Origin: Dipodascopsis uninucleata var. uninucleata
Lineage: Eukaryota; Ascomycota; Lipomycetes; Lipomycetales; Lipomycetaceae
NCBI GenBank assembly: GCA_030568195.1
Contig: JAJLTO010000005.1
Location: 930,001-994,000, forward strand
Direction of reading: 5' to 3'
DNA length: 64,000 nt
The notes beneath the pieces were generated by a model. It did not search any database, had not been told where the DNA came from, and was given only the letters and a program-made list of their open reading frames with translations. Below, piece by piece: positions 55,994 through 64,000 of this stretch; position 1 is the first letter of the stretch; every line of letters starts with the position of its first letter. The position numbers and the translations under genes were made by a program.

Positions 55994-57748
55994 TTAGCGT
56001 GCAGCGGTTGCATTTTTATTGATCGTAATCCTGCCAGTACTTATATGCTCTGAATTTGGTTTTCCAAAAAATACAACAATTGCAGTCATATCGTCACGAT
56101 AACGTCGTGACATAGGTGGAGGCAAACTAAGAAGCATCTGTCGTTTTTCTTTATCTACCCCTCCTAGCGCATTTCGAACAATATGCGTAGCAGCGTTGTT
56201 GTCTTCTACTGTAAACAATCCTCGGAAGTGCTTTTGAACGGCAACTAAATTTTTTAGTCCTAGAGCGCTAGCGTCGACGACTTCTCGCTGTTCTACTCGA
56301 GCATTCAGTTCCTCAACATCAGCTTTCACCGGAATGTCAGCCAGATCAGTCATCTTCGAAAAAATTCCTCCTTTTCGGACAGAAGTTTCTATTCCAGTAG
56401 GAGGCTTTCCCGTTTCGACCTCGCTCTTTTTGGCCCATTCCAGAACTAACTGGACAACGTCCTTGGTAGTTAATTCATCCCATATTCCATCGGTTGCCAA
56501 AACCAAGAAGTCGCCAGGTTCAACCTTTGTTGTCAGTATTTCTGGACGAGCTGTAACATATGGTGGAGTAAGGGAATCGCGTGGTGCTACTCTGCCAAAG
56601 AAAGCCTTCGAAGCATATTCTAAAATTTCTGCTGGCAGCTTGTATCTCGCGTCTCCAAAGGCTCTCGTGGGTTCGAGGCCACCCAATACACGACCATTTC
56701 TAATAACGCTATCCTTCTCCTTCGGATGATCGTCTCTAAGTCGCTTCTGTTCGCTCAAATTTCGACCACATTGATCATAACTGAGGGGAGTAGCTGTCCA
56801 CGTCCCACCCTCATCTTTATGTGCCCATACGGCACGAGAGTCACCAGTACACGCAACACGTAAAGTTGAAGTAGCAGCGTCATAGACTGACAACAAAGCA
56901 CAAGATCCAGACATAGCTGGCATCAGAAGCTCTGGAGAAGCAGGTTTATATGGGTTTTCGACCAGAAACTTGAATGGCTGTTTGACAATGTCATCATCGA
57001 GTTTCATGAACCCCATCTCGATTGCGCGATCGATAAGACGGCCATTAGCTGGAGTTTCAATGCCAAATTCTTTTGATTTATTTTTCGTCTGAATAGCTTC
57101 CATCATTTCTCTGGCCACGTAAGGTACGAGTGATTCACGCAACTTCGCGCTTGTATTCCATCCACCATGGCCGTCAAATACTCCAAAGAAGTACCAGTCT
57201 GAGTCGCCATCTGCGAATGGCATACTGACTACCTTGGCAGTATAGTCGTCCTCTATCTGAGGGTTACTGGCTAGTTGTGTGATATCAAATCGGACCACAC
57301 CTTGATTACGATCGACGATGTAAGACTCTTCGTGCTCTCTGACTCTTGCAGAAACTTCTTCTTCACTAAGGGTCTTAGCACTAGTTTTAGTATGGTACCC
57401 AGCAGCTCTAGGGAACTCTACCTGCCCTGCAGTAGACTTAATAGCTTCATTGAGTATACTCGTTGGCATGGGTTCAGTGTTTGTTGGTCGCGCGTCTGCT
57501 CGGATGAGCGACCTTCCAAAAACCTTTTGCAGCGCGGTAGCTGATATATCACCATATGTATGCATAGCATACATACCAACAGAAGCAGCTACTACTGCTG
57601 CAGATATGTAAGCAATTCTGCCTGTAGATGGCCATCTTCTAGATACTGGTCTATTTCTGCCATTTGTAGTCGTCATAGTTCGTCGAACACCAGCCTGAGA
57701 CACAGTAATTCCACGGTTAACAATCGTGATTTGTCGCGCTTGAAGCAT
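55994..57748 (-). CDS. PTC5: Mitochondrial PP2C-type protein phosphatase Ptc5 (pyruvate dehydrogenase phosphatase)
   Basis: 584 residues, single exon; the first ATG is at 57748 although the frame is open five codons upstream. The N-terminus is rich in Arg, Ser and Thr and followed by a hydrophobic segment (IAYISAAVVAASVGMYA), consistent with a presequence plus inner-membrane anchor. The PP2C fold shows VFDGHGGW near residue 193 with metal-binding Asp and Gly, TGDSRAVW, FGDARYK, and LATDGIWDELT near 420, and CRYRDD-type C-terminal MTAIVVF. In yeast Ptc5 dephosphorylates and activates the pyruvate dehydrogenase E1-alpha subunit. The substrate here is inferred from family. Divergent from URM1 across 267 bp. 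Confidence 0.88.
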   Translation of the reverse strand: MLQARQITIVNRGITVSQAGVRRTMTTTNGRNRPVSRRWPSTGRIAYISAAVVAASVGMYAMHTYGDISATALQKVFGRSLIRADARPTNTEPMPTSILNEAIKSTAGQVEFPRAAGYHTKTSAKTLSEEEVSARVREHEESYIVDRNQGVVRFDITQLASNPQIEDDYTAKVVSMPFADGDSDWYFFGVFDGHGGWNTSAKLRESLVPYVAREMMEAIQTKNKSKEFGIETPANGRLIDRAIEMGFMKLDDDIVKQPFKFLVENPYKPASPELLMPAMSGSCALLSVYDAATSTLRVACTGDSRAVWAHKDEGGTWTATPLSYDQCGRNLSEQKRLRDDHPKEKDSVIRNGRVLGGLEPTRAFGDARYKLPAEILEYASKAFFGRVAPRDSLTPPYVTARPEILTTKVEPGDFLVLATDGIWDELTTKDVVQLVLEWAKKSEVETGKPPTGIETSVRKGGIFSKMTDLADIPVKADVEELNARVEQREVVDASALGLKNLVAVQKHFRGLFTVEDNNAATHIVRNALGGVDKEKRQMLLSLPPPMSRRYRDDMTAIVVFFGKPNSEHISTGRITINKNATAAR

Positions 57749-58015
57749 TCCGTCACTGCGCAATTATTTAAATTTCCTTATTCAGCTTTAAAATTCAGAT
57801 GATTAATCTTAGTTAAGACGCTGATAGTGTTGTCGTGGATCTTTAAAGTGGAGAATGGTAAAAAAGGTGCATGGGTTTGAAAAAGGATGAATCAAGAATT
57901 TACTTTTCTGTTTATATAATTTTTTTAGCAGATAGTTTTACTACGACTTACTTTGCTCAATGCTATAGGTCGGCAAAGAACTTATAATAACAAATTAATA
58001 CAAAAAGTCTTAGTA

Positions 58016-58500
58016 ATGACAATCAAAGTATCGGTTGAATATTCGTAAGTTTAATCTCTTCCATATGGCATCCTTGTTTGGCGTTGATACGGCGAATATA
58101 TTTATTTATTTATATGAACCAAGGAAAGTAACCAATTAATCAACATATTAGTGGTGGCCTTGAGATCCTTTTCGGTGGTATCAAATCAATGAAAGTTGAA
58201 CTTCAGAAAGATTCTGCTACTATACTAGACCTAGTGGAATACCTTTGCAAAGAGAAAATGACAGACAAGCGACAAGATTTATTTGTAATTGACGGCTATC
58301 ATATGTAAGTTTTCTCCTTTGACAAGTCTTGTTTGGCGTCTTCAAATACCTAGAGTATCCGCTAACACTTATTTTGATATAGACGGCCTGGTATTCTTGT
58401 ATTAATCAATGACACCGACTGGGAAATTGAGGGCGAAGAAGAGTATGTACTGAGGTCTGGAGATCAGATACTGTTTGCCTCAACATTGCATGGTGGCTAG
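58016..58500 (+). CDS. URM1: Ubiquitin-related modifier Urm1 (3 exons)
   Basis: Exons 58016-58044 (29 nt), 58152-58304 and 58383-58500 give 99 residues, the same length as yeast Urm1. Introns of 107 and 78 bp have GTAAGT donors and TTAG and ATATAG acceptors. The spliced product begins [19 protein letters not shown], matching the family N-terminal strand and GGLE loop, and ends [14 protein letters not shown] ... [10 protein letters not shown], including the C-terminal Gly-Gly needed for activation by Uba4. Urm1 is a sulfur carrier for thiolation of the wobble uridine in tRNAs and a protein modifier. No single open frame shows the gene; the exon phases (2, 2) close exactly. Convergent with the next gene across 133 bp. 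Confidence 0.95.
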
Positions 58501-58633
58501 ATAGATATAATTGTCCTTTCGCTTCGAACTTTCCAGGTATTTGATCGATGCAGTACATTATAGCTTTGGATGAAATGGAACAGGAATTAGTTAATAAGTA
58601 GAAATAAAAGTAAAAAGAGCAGTAGCTCTTTGT

Positions 58634-60224
58634 TCACTCGCAGATATCAAATATGTGGTCATAGTCGTACGCGTCAGATTTACTGTCAAATGTCATTTCA
58701 AACGAATCATCATCAGTCTCTATTATTTGATCGGTCGAAGTCAGTAATAGAAGTTCATCAATTTCGTTGGCGGAATCAGCTTCATTTAATATCTCTTCGG
58801 CAGAATCATCAGAATTAGAAAAAATAATAGGATCACTAGAGTTTTTTTCAGAGAGCATCAAATTGGTATGAGCAAACACTTCGGATTGGTGTTCTAGATT
58901 TAAAAATTGATCCTGAGATCGTGTATACATATTAGAAATCATGTTAGGTATTTAATGTATCCTTATTACCTACCAATGCAAGGCCATTCAGCAATCTTTT
59001 TTTGAGCGACGTAGCCATTTCCCAGAACATTCGTGTTGTCTTTGTCTTGTCAAACTTCTTGAATTCTTCTCCATTTTGTAAGCGCTGTTGTCTACGACGC
59101 ATAATATTCCCAATAGATGGCACTATCACTTCTTGAATCAATTTATATCTTGATTGCATATTCTGTTGAGTATCTTTGTTAGATCCGTATTTCTAGTAGA
59201 TTGAGCCTTTACTTACATCTGCGAAACCTGGACAGAAGAGTAATGGAATTCTGTTAGCTAGTTTACTAGTAATAAGTATTCTCAGAGCAGTATCAAATAA
59301 TTTAAGTATCTCGTCACTTAATTGAAAAGCCTCAAAATTGCCTGTAGTGATCTTATTTTTTGTTTCTCCTTTCGTTTGACCGCCCCAGAAGATTCGAATA
59401 TTGAAACACAATCGCTGTAAGTACGCGACTATGATTTCGCTAGCGTTACCGACGTTCATTAAAGGGCTAGATGCCATTGACGATGCACCAAATCTCACTG
59501 AAAGGATAAGAAAAGTTAGAATTGAATATTGTGTTGTGGTTACTATATTATTAACTTACAAAGAAATTTACTCTTCCAAGCGCCATCTTTGCTGCTAGTG
59601 ATCTTGATTTTATTCTTTATGTCTGGTATCATGAGCATCGGCTCTAAATTCACACGACTCCAAAACTAGAAAACCATTCGAAGAAGAGAGATTAGTATAG
59701 CTTAATGAAACATCTTTAGCTTCTTTTTTGTGTTGCGTTGAATTGATATTAGCCGAATTACATACCGTGGAAGCTGCCACTGATGTAGCCATCGTCTCTA
59801 CCAAATCAATTGACTCTCCCATCATATCAGTATCGATTTCGACGTTAAAAACAACCTTGATTTGTTCAGTAAGTCTCAAATACGTATTTTTTCAGTCATT
59901 TTAATATCTGATCTATAAACAGACCTTGGTAGCGTGAGAGAGAACAATCATCGCCATTTCCCATTGATTGTTCCATTCGAAGTCTGTCTTACAGTCTGGA
60001 GTCTTTACTTGCCATTCCACATCAGCACTTAAAACTAATGCTTTCCTCTGCATATTTGCAGTGTCACGCACTTCAACAGATAATTCCAATGGCCTTGGTA
60101 CTCTGAAAATTGTTGACTCTGCCATTAGATCTAAGTCCAAGTATTCTGTTTTGGAATTGGAGCATGCAAGGAGGACGAATGTACTCAGACCAAGAACGAG
60201 AGCTGGGCGTCGCTGAGGCAACAT
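58634..60224 (-). CDS. Unrecognised six-exon gene, 414-residue hypothetical protein
   Basis: Assembled exons are 60224-59925, 59855-59766, 59665-59560, 59497-59217, 59162-58974 and 58912-58634. All joins keep phase, and the five introns are 54-100 bp with GTATGT, GTAAGT or GTAGGT donors (one weak GTCTGT) and CTAAC or ACTAAT branch sites. The spliced length is 414 codons. The N-terminal 130 residues are rich in beta-forming residues (ELSVEVRD, KALVLSADVEWQV, VVFNVEID); the middle has long helices (SEIIVAYLQRLCFNIRIFW, LIQEVIVPSIGNIMRRR); the last 93 residues are acidic and end in SKSDAYDYDHIFDICE. The start may instead be the Met at 60125. I do not recognise the family. An intron-rich gene in an intron-poor region is often meiotic or fast-evolving in fungi, which is only a hint. 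Confidence 0.7.
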
Positions 60225-60722
60225 AAGTTTAAACAAGCGTCTTGACCAGAGACTTCAATTTCCCATCATCGTAAGAGATGTAAATTTAAGAAACTAATAA
60301 CACCTTTAGGAAAATACAAGTTGTGTGCAAAGTCTAATAAAAAACATTACACATGATATACAGTTATAAAACAGAACATTAAATCTAGAATCAGGTATGG
60401 TTAAAAAAATTAAGGTACAAGGAAAAAGAAAAGATTACAGTTGAAAACACTCATCACAAGTACAGGATACAAACTCACAATTAGTTCTTAGTATATCTTC
60501 GCCAACATCTATATTTCTCATTTTCTTATTTCTAACTCTCTTCTAATTTGCCTATTCATGCTTGGTTGAACTACTTGTCATGAGACAGAGTTGGACTTCC
60601 AATAGTTCATCAAACCATCATTACTCTTCAAAATATTTTAATTAATTAGGAGCACTTCAACGATGCTATAATGTACACAACCATACCCAAAAATGCTTAA
60701 ATGAGCATAACTATAACATTGT
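60225..60722. other. Spacer between DENN-domain gene and six-exon gene
   Basis: 498 bp between two minus-strand genes; contains the promoter of the six-exon gene and the 3' region of the DENN-domain gene, which is pyrimidine-rich on the minus strand. Nothing else seen. Confidence 0.5.
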
Positions 60723-63700
60723 CTAGAAAACAGTTGGAAGTATATGCATTAATCTACTAGTCTTCTTAGTATCATTCTTTGGCGAAGAGTTATCCTTACT
60801 ACACTCTTCAATTGTTAGTCTGTCCAGTCTGCTAGGCCATCTGCCATTTGAGAATGCTACACTCTCTGCGCGACCTGTGCTAACATATGATTCTGTAGAA
60901 TATATTTGTGGGAGATCGCTGGTTCTTACAATGTTGCCATTGGCAGCACTGCTTGCAGGTGCATCTCGGTGATGATGACGCACACTCACACTAACACCTT
61001 TGAAAATCTTTGAGGCGGCACCCGCTCTGCCACGCTTTCGTCGCGCTTCGACTATGCTGTCAAAGAGCCGAATAGCAGGGTCACTATCACGATGTGTTTC
61101 CACCTCATGAATAAACTCTAATCCAGCTTGTGTACCTAAAAGAAAGCGAACATAAGGCGCATGGTCTTTAGGAACAGCAGCTAAGAACTCTGACTTCTGA
61201 AATTTATAAAATTTACCACCATGAAGTGAACCACCTGTGGTGGACACTGAAAGAAGATATCGTCTATAATTAAAGAAGAGATTTGACATCGCACGAACAA
61301 CTGCAGCTCTAATGCGACCGGGATGGAAAACTGTAGGCATACATGGCAAAACAACACCTCGCAAGCATGACATGTGAACATGTAGAGGACAATTTGTACA
61401 CATCATTAGTTCTGAAACAGATTTATCAGAGCACACTGCACAGAATCCCTTAGATGTTGCAGATTTAGCGGTTGTCTGGTAGTTGTAAGTGCCTCCCGGT
61501 CCATATGTATGGTTGCTGAAGTTAGATGCGGAACTATGAGAATCTATAAATCTCAAAACATGTCCTTCAGCAACACGAATTTCACTAGGCATAGGCATAA
61601 CCTCGTCAGGAATTATGGACGTACTTTCAAATTCAAGGAAAGAGGATTGCTGACTAAATGTTGTCGAATTCGCAGAACTATTCGCAGAATATCTGTTTAT
61701 CGACGAATGACTAGACAAGCCCGTAGCGGACGCGTTTGAAAATGGAGATGGTGTTCGTCCATCTACGCTTCCTCTCTTTTCTGATGGTATCAAAACTGAC
61801 GTTCTTTGAGAACGCAAAGAGTTTGTAAAGCTCTGAAGACCACTACGGCCAGTGCTACCCATATGATGTAACATGTATGTGCTCGTTCTTCTTGAAGGCC
61901 TAGACATAGATGACCCTGAGTTAGAAGTAACCGTAGAAGCGTCAGATAGACTACTAGATATTGTTCGCAAACCAGTGGTCTTTGTATTCCTACTGAACTT
62001 CAACGCATTCAATACGGGAGTATAATGAGCCATGGAGTCATCTTTAGTCCTGTAGATTGAAGAAGAGCTCTCGCTGACCAAATTCATAAGGTTATCTGTA
62101 GGAGGTACCGATAACATGAGAGCTGGATCTGGCAGAACATAGACATTGGCGGGGAACGCCTCAGAATAATAGAGTGGGGGGCCATAGGGAACATCATAAG
62201 GCTGGTTATGGAGAGGGGCAGCCAGAGAAAGTAAATAGTGTAGCTTATTTCGTACCGTTACAGGCAACATTGGCGGTGTTGAATGAGAGAATATTGTATC
62301 AGAATCAAGGTCGCACAGAACAAAATCGTCGTCTGGCAGGCTAATCTCAGGCTTTGTGCGATGAATTCCAATAACATATGGAACAGGAAGATCCAAACAC
62401 GACATTAATCGAGCAGGTAGTACAGGAATAAAAACAGATTGCCATTTCAACGGGTAGATAAGACTGAGAATGGCTCGCGCTACAGGCGTTAGAACTCCGA
62501 GTTGGTTCGAAACGAAAATCACACGATTCTCTCCTAATACTGCCTCCAAAAGCTCAATGATAGACTTTGTACTTAAACTTCGAAACAGTGTATAGAGATC
62601 AGTATCTCTAGACCCCGGAAGTTCAGTCTTGACATTTCCTCGAGCGTACAGAGAAAATCCACCGATGTCAACCTTAAGTTGACAATGATCACTAACAACG
62701 GGAGGATCCAACAAAAGTTGGGAGACCGCATATTCCATAGGAACACGTTGAACATCGTCATGTAAGGCCTTTACACCTGCCATGAGTTGACCATAAACAA
62801 GAGTTTTGAGCCATTCAAGGCGGAACGTACAAGAATTTTCATCTCTAGAAAGTAATCCGTATACTCTAGGGACCCACATAGCAGATGCTTCAGAGACACC
62901 GGCTATCATGTTAGCAGCACCAAGTCTAACTGGTTTCAATAGATCAATTAACATCGCAATTCGCTCTTCAGTAGCGGTAATGTCTTCATTAATATTGTCG
63001 CGAGCGTCAAAATCTTCTTCATTCGTGTTAGAGAGGAGATTTAAGAGCTCGGATAGCTTAGTACGTTCTGATGCCAAACGAGTACCCAGATCTGATGCAA
63101 ATTCGCGCTCTGAAGCAGACATATGACTTTCTCTCCAACGCTGACTAAGTCTCTCAACAGCCTCTGCAACATGTTGTGGCACGGGAATCCATATGGTTAA
63201 ACAAGTACCATATCGACGCTTTCCTTCCTGGTCTGTCATAACAAATTGATGAGCAGTTGACCGAGGTCTAGCATCAGCCAGCTTAACCTGCACATCTTCT
63301 GGAAATGCAAACATGGGCAAAAAATCTGGCAGATTTCCTCGCTTTTCTCTAACGTTAGTATCAATGGGATAAACATCGAGCAAAGCGGGATCCAATTTTC
63401 TATCCAAAGGGTGCATATCAGGAGAGTATGGGATGGGTTCAGGATCCGGAATGACATTATTATCATAATCGGACATTCTGCGAGCATGACCACGAGTTCG
63501 AGAACGGGAACGAGAATTTTGTCGCAATGTTGCAGAGGATTGACTCAATCTATTGGAGACGGTATGCTGTCGAATAGATTGATCTGTCTCGATTTCACGA
63601 TTAGATCCACTCCTGGATTCTCTTGCGTCTGTATCGTCGTCAACGATATGTGGTATTTCGCCCTTCATTTTGTTGGCGCTAATTCCATGATCCTCACTAG

Positions 63701-63998
63701 ATACTGCAGTACCACTAGAAGGCACAGGGGTCGTGTCATAACCAGATGACGAAATTAGACTTCCTGGGTCAGTAGCAGATCCGTTAAGATTGAGATGATC
63801 TAACTCTTCAGTAATAACAGATAACTGTTCCTCGCTTATAGTTGGAAGAGGCTCTTCCACGTAGTCTGAAAGTGAGATACTGTTATGTAAAATCTGGCCC
63901 TTATTCTCTGTAGAGATCAAGACAGAAGACTCCTTGCTAGTCTCAGAAATAACATCACGTCCATCCGCACGAGAAGCCTCCGAAATATTTGGACTCAA
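60723..63998 (-). CDS. DENN-domain protein with C1-type zinc finger, 5' end outside window
   Basis: At least 1091 residues are visible; the frame stays open to the window edge, so the N-terminus is missing. DENN proteins are Rab guanine-nucleotide exchange factors. About residues 225-300 hold the upstream DENN part (FLPMFAFPEDVQVKLADARP, GTCLTIWIPVP); about 390-560 the core DENN (LLEAVLGENRVIFVS, PLKWQSVFIPVLPA, GIHRTKPEISLPDDDFVLCD). A Ser/Thr-rich linker of about 250 residues follows. Near residue 851 a Cys/His cluster C-x2-C-x10-C-x2-C-x4-H-x2-C-x7-C resembles a C1 finger. After it comes a downstream DENN-like segment (NLFFNYRRYLLS, FLAAVPKDHAPYVRFLLGTQ). So the finger lies between core and downstream DENN. 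The C-terminus is basic then Ser-rich. Domain calls are from motif reading; the target Rab is unknown. Confidence 0.85.
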   Translation of the reverse strand: MSPNISEASRADGRDVISETSKESSVLISTENKGQILHNSISLSDYVEEPLPTISEEQLSVITEELDHLNLNGSATDPGSLISSSGYDTTPVPSSGTAVSSEDHGISANKMKGEIPHIVDDDTDARESRSGSNREIETDQSIRQHTVSNRLSQSSATLRQNSRSRSRTRGHARRMSDYDNNVIPDPEPIPYSPDMHPLDRKLDPALLDVYPIDTNVREKRGNLPDFLPMFAFPEDVQVKLADARPRSTAHQFVMTDQEGKRRYGTCLTIWIPVPQHVAEAVERLSQRWRESHMSASEREFASDLGTRLASERTKLSELLNLLSNTNEEDFDARDNINEDITATEERIAMLIDLLKPVRLGAANMIAGVSEASAMWVPRVYGLLSRDENSCTFRLEWLKTLVYGQLMAGVKALHDDVQRVPMEYAVSQLLLDPPVVSDHCQLKVDIGGFSLYARGNVKTELPGSRDTDLYTLFRSLSTKSIIELLEAVLGENRVIFVSNQLGVLTPVARAILSLIYPLKWQSVFIPVLPARLMSCLDLPVPYVIGIHRTKPEISLPDDDFVLCDLDSDTIFSHSTPPMLPVTVRNKLHYLLSLAAPLHNQPYDVPYGPPLYYSEAFPANVYVLPDPALMLSVPPTDNLMNLVSESSSSIYRTKDDSMAHYTPVLNALKFSRNTKTTGLRTISSSLSDASTVTSNSGSSMSRPSRRTSTYMLHHMGSTGRSGLQSFTNSLRSQRTSVLIPSEKRGSVDGRTPSPFSNASATGLSSHSSINRYSANSSANSTTFSQQSSFLEFESTSIIPDEVMPMPSEIRVAEGHVLRFIDSHSSASNFSNHTYGPGGTYNYQTTAKSATSKGFCAVCSDKSVSELMMCTNCPLHVHMSCLRGVVLPCMPTVFHPGRIRAAVVRAMSNLFFNYRRYLLSVSTTGGSLHGGKFYKFQKSEFLAAVPKDHAPYVRFLLGTQAGLEFIHEVETHRDSDPAIRLFDSIVEARRKRGRAGAASKIFKGVSVSVRHHHRDAPASSAANGNIVRTSDLPQIYSTESYVSTGRAESVAFSNGRWPSRLDRLTIEECSKDNSSPKNDTKKTSRLMHILPTVF

Positions 63999-64000
63999 AC

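Overview
This is a eukaryotic, fungal nuclear segment, moderately AT-rich, with about 21 protein genes and no mobile element, CRISPR or prokaryotic operon that I can recognise. The fungal assignment rests on a Gal4-type Zn2Cys6 factor with its middle homology region, a SOG2-domain RAM-pathway protein, an AVT-type amino-acid transporter, a fungal RGS protein, and spliceosomal introns with GTAAGT/GTATGT donors and CTAAC branch points. Introns are few (0-2 per gene, mostly 54-240 bp), with two long first introns (about 0.87 and 1.04 kb). I cannot place it below the level of fungi; a lineage outside the budding yeasts is likely because Cwf18, a RUS/DUF647 protein and a PWWP plus TFIIS-N/IBD-like protein are all present.

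Left part (1-19.4 kb): adenylosuccinate synthetase (+), a SOG2-domain protein without leucine-rich repeats (-), the spliceosome factor Cwf18 (+), a very large probable mitochondrial helical protein (+), an 84-residue single-span membrane protein (+), a Zn2Cys6 transcription factor (-) and a coiled-coil protein with a long first intron (-).

Middle part (19.4-42 kb): a 3.4 kb divergent spacer, the mitochondrial-fission dynamin DNM1 (+), an RGS protein (+), an AVT/SLC38 transporter (+), the spliceosomal helicase BRR2 (-, one exon of 6.5 kb) and a PWWP chromatin reader (+).

Right part (42-64 kb): glucose-6-phosphate dehydrogenase (+, 1.04 kb first intron), a RUS-family membrane protein (-), Mediator subunit MED18 (+), an unrecognised Ser/Pro-rich protein (-), the endosulfine IGO1 (+, three exons), the mitochondrial PP2C phosphatase PTC5 (-), the ubiquitin-like modifier URM1 (+, three exons starting with a 29-nt coding exon), an unrecognised six-exon gene (-) and a DENN protein with a C1-type finger (-, cut by the window edge). 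IGO1, URM1 and the six-exon gene are short-exon genes that open-reading-frame scanning alone misses; I assembled them by phase-consistent splicing.

The genes are mainly housekeeping (purine synthesis, splicing, pentose phosphate pathway, Mediator, mitochondrial division) and do not form an evident pathway cluster. I did not find a convincing new biological system. The items most worth a second look are the six-exon unrecognised gene, the LRR-less SOG2 protein, the C1 finger set between cDENN and dDENN, the LEDGF-like PWWP protein, and E-box and Reb1-like motif clusters in the long spacers.
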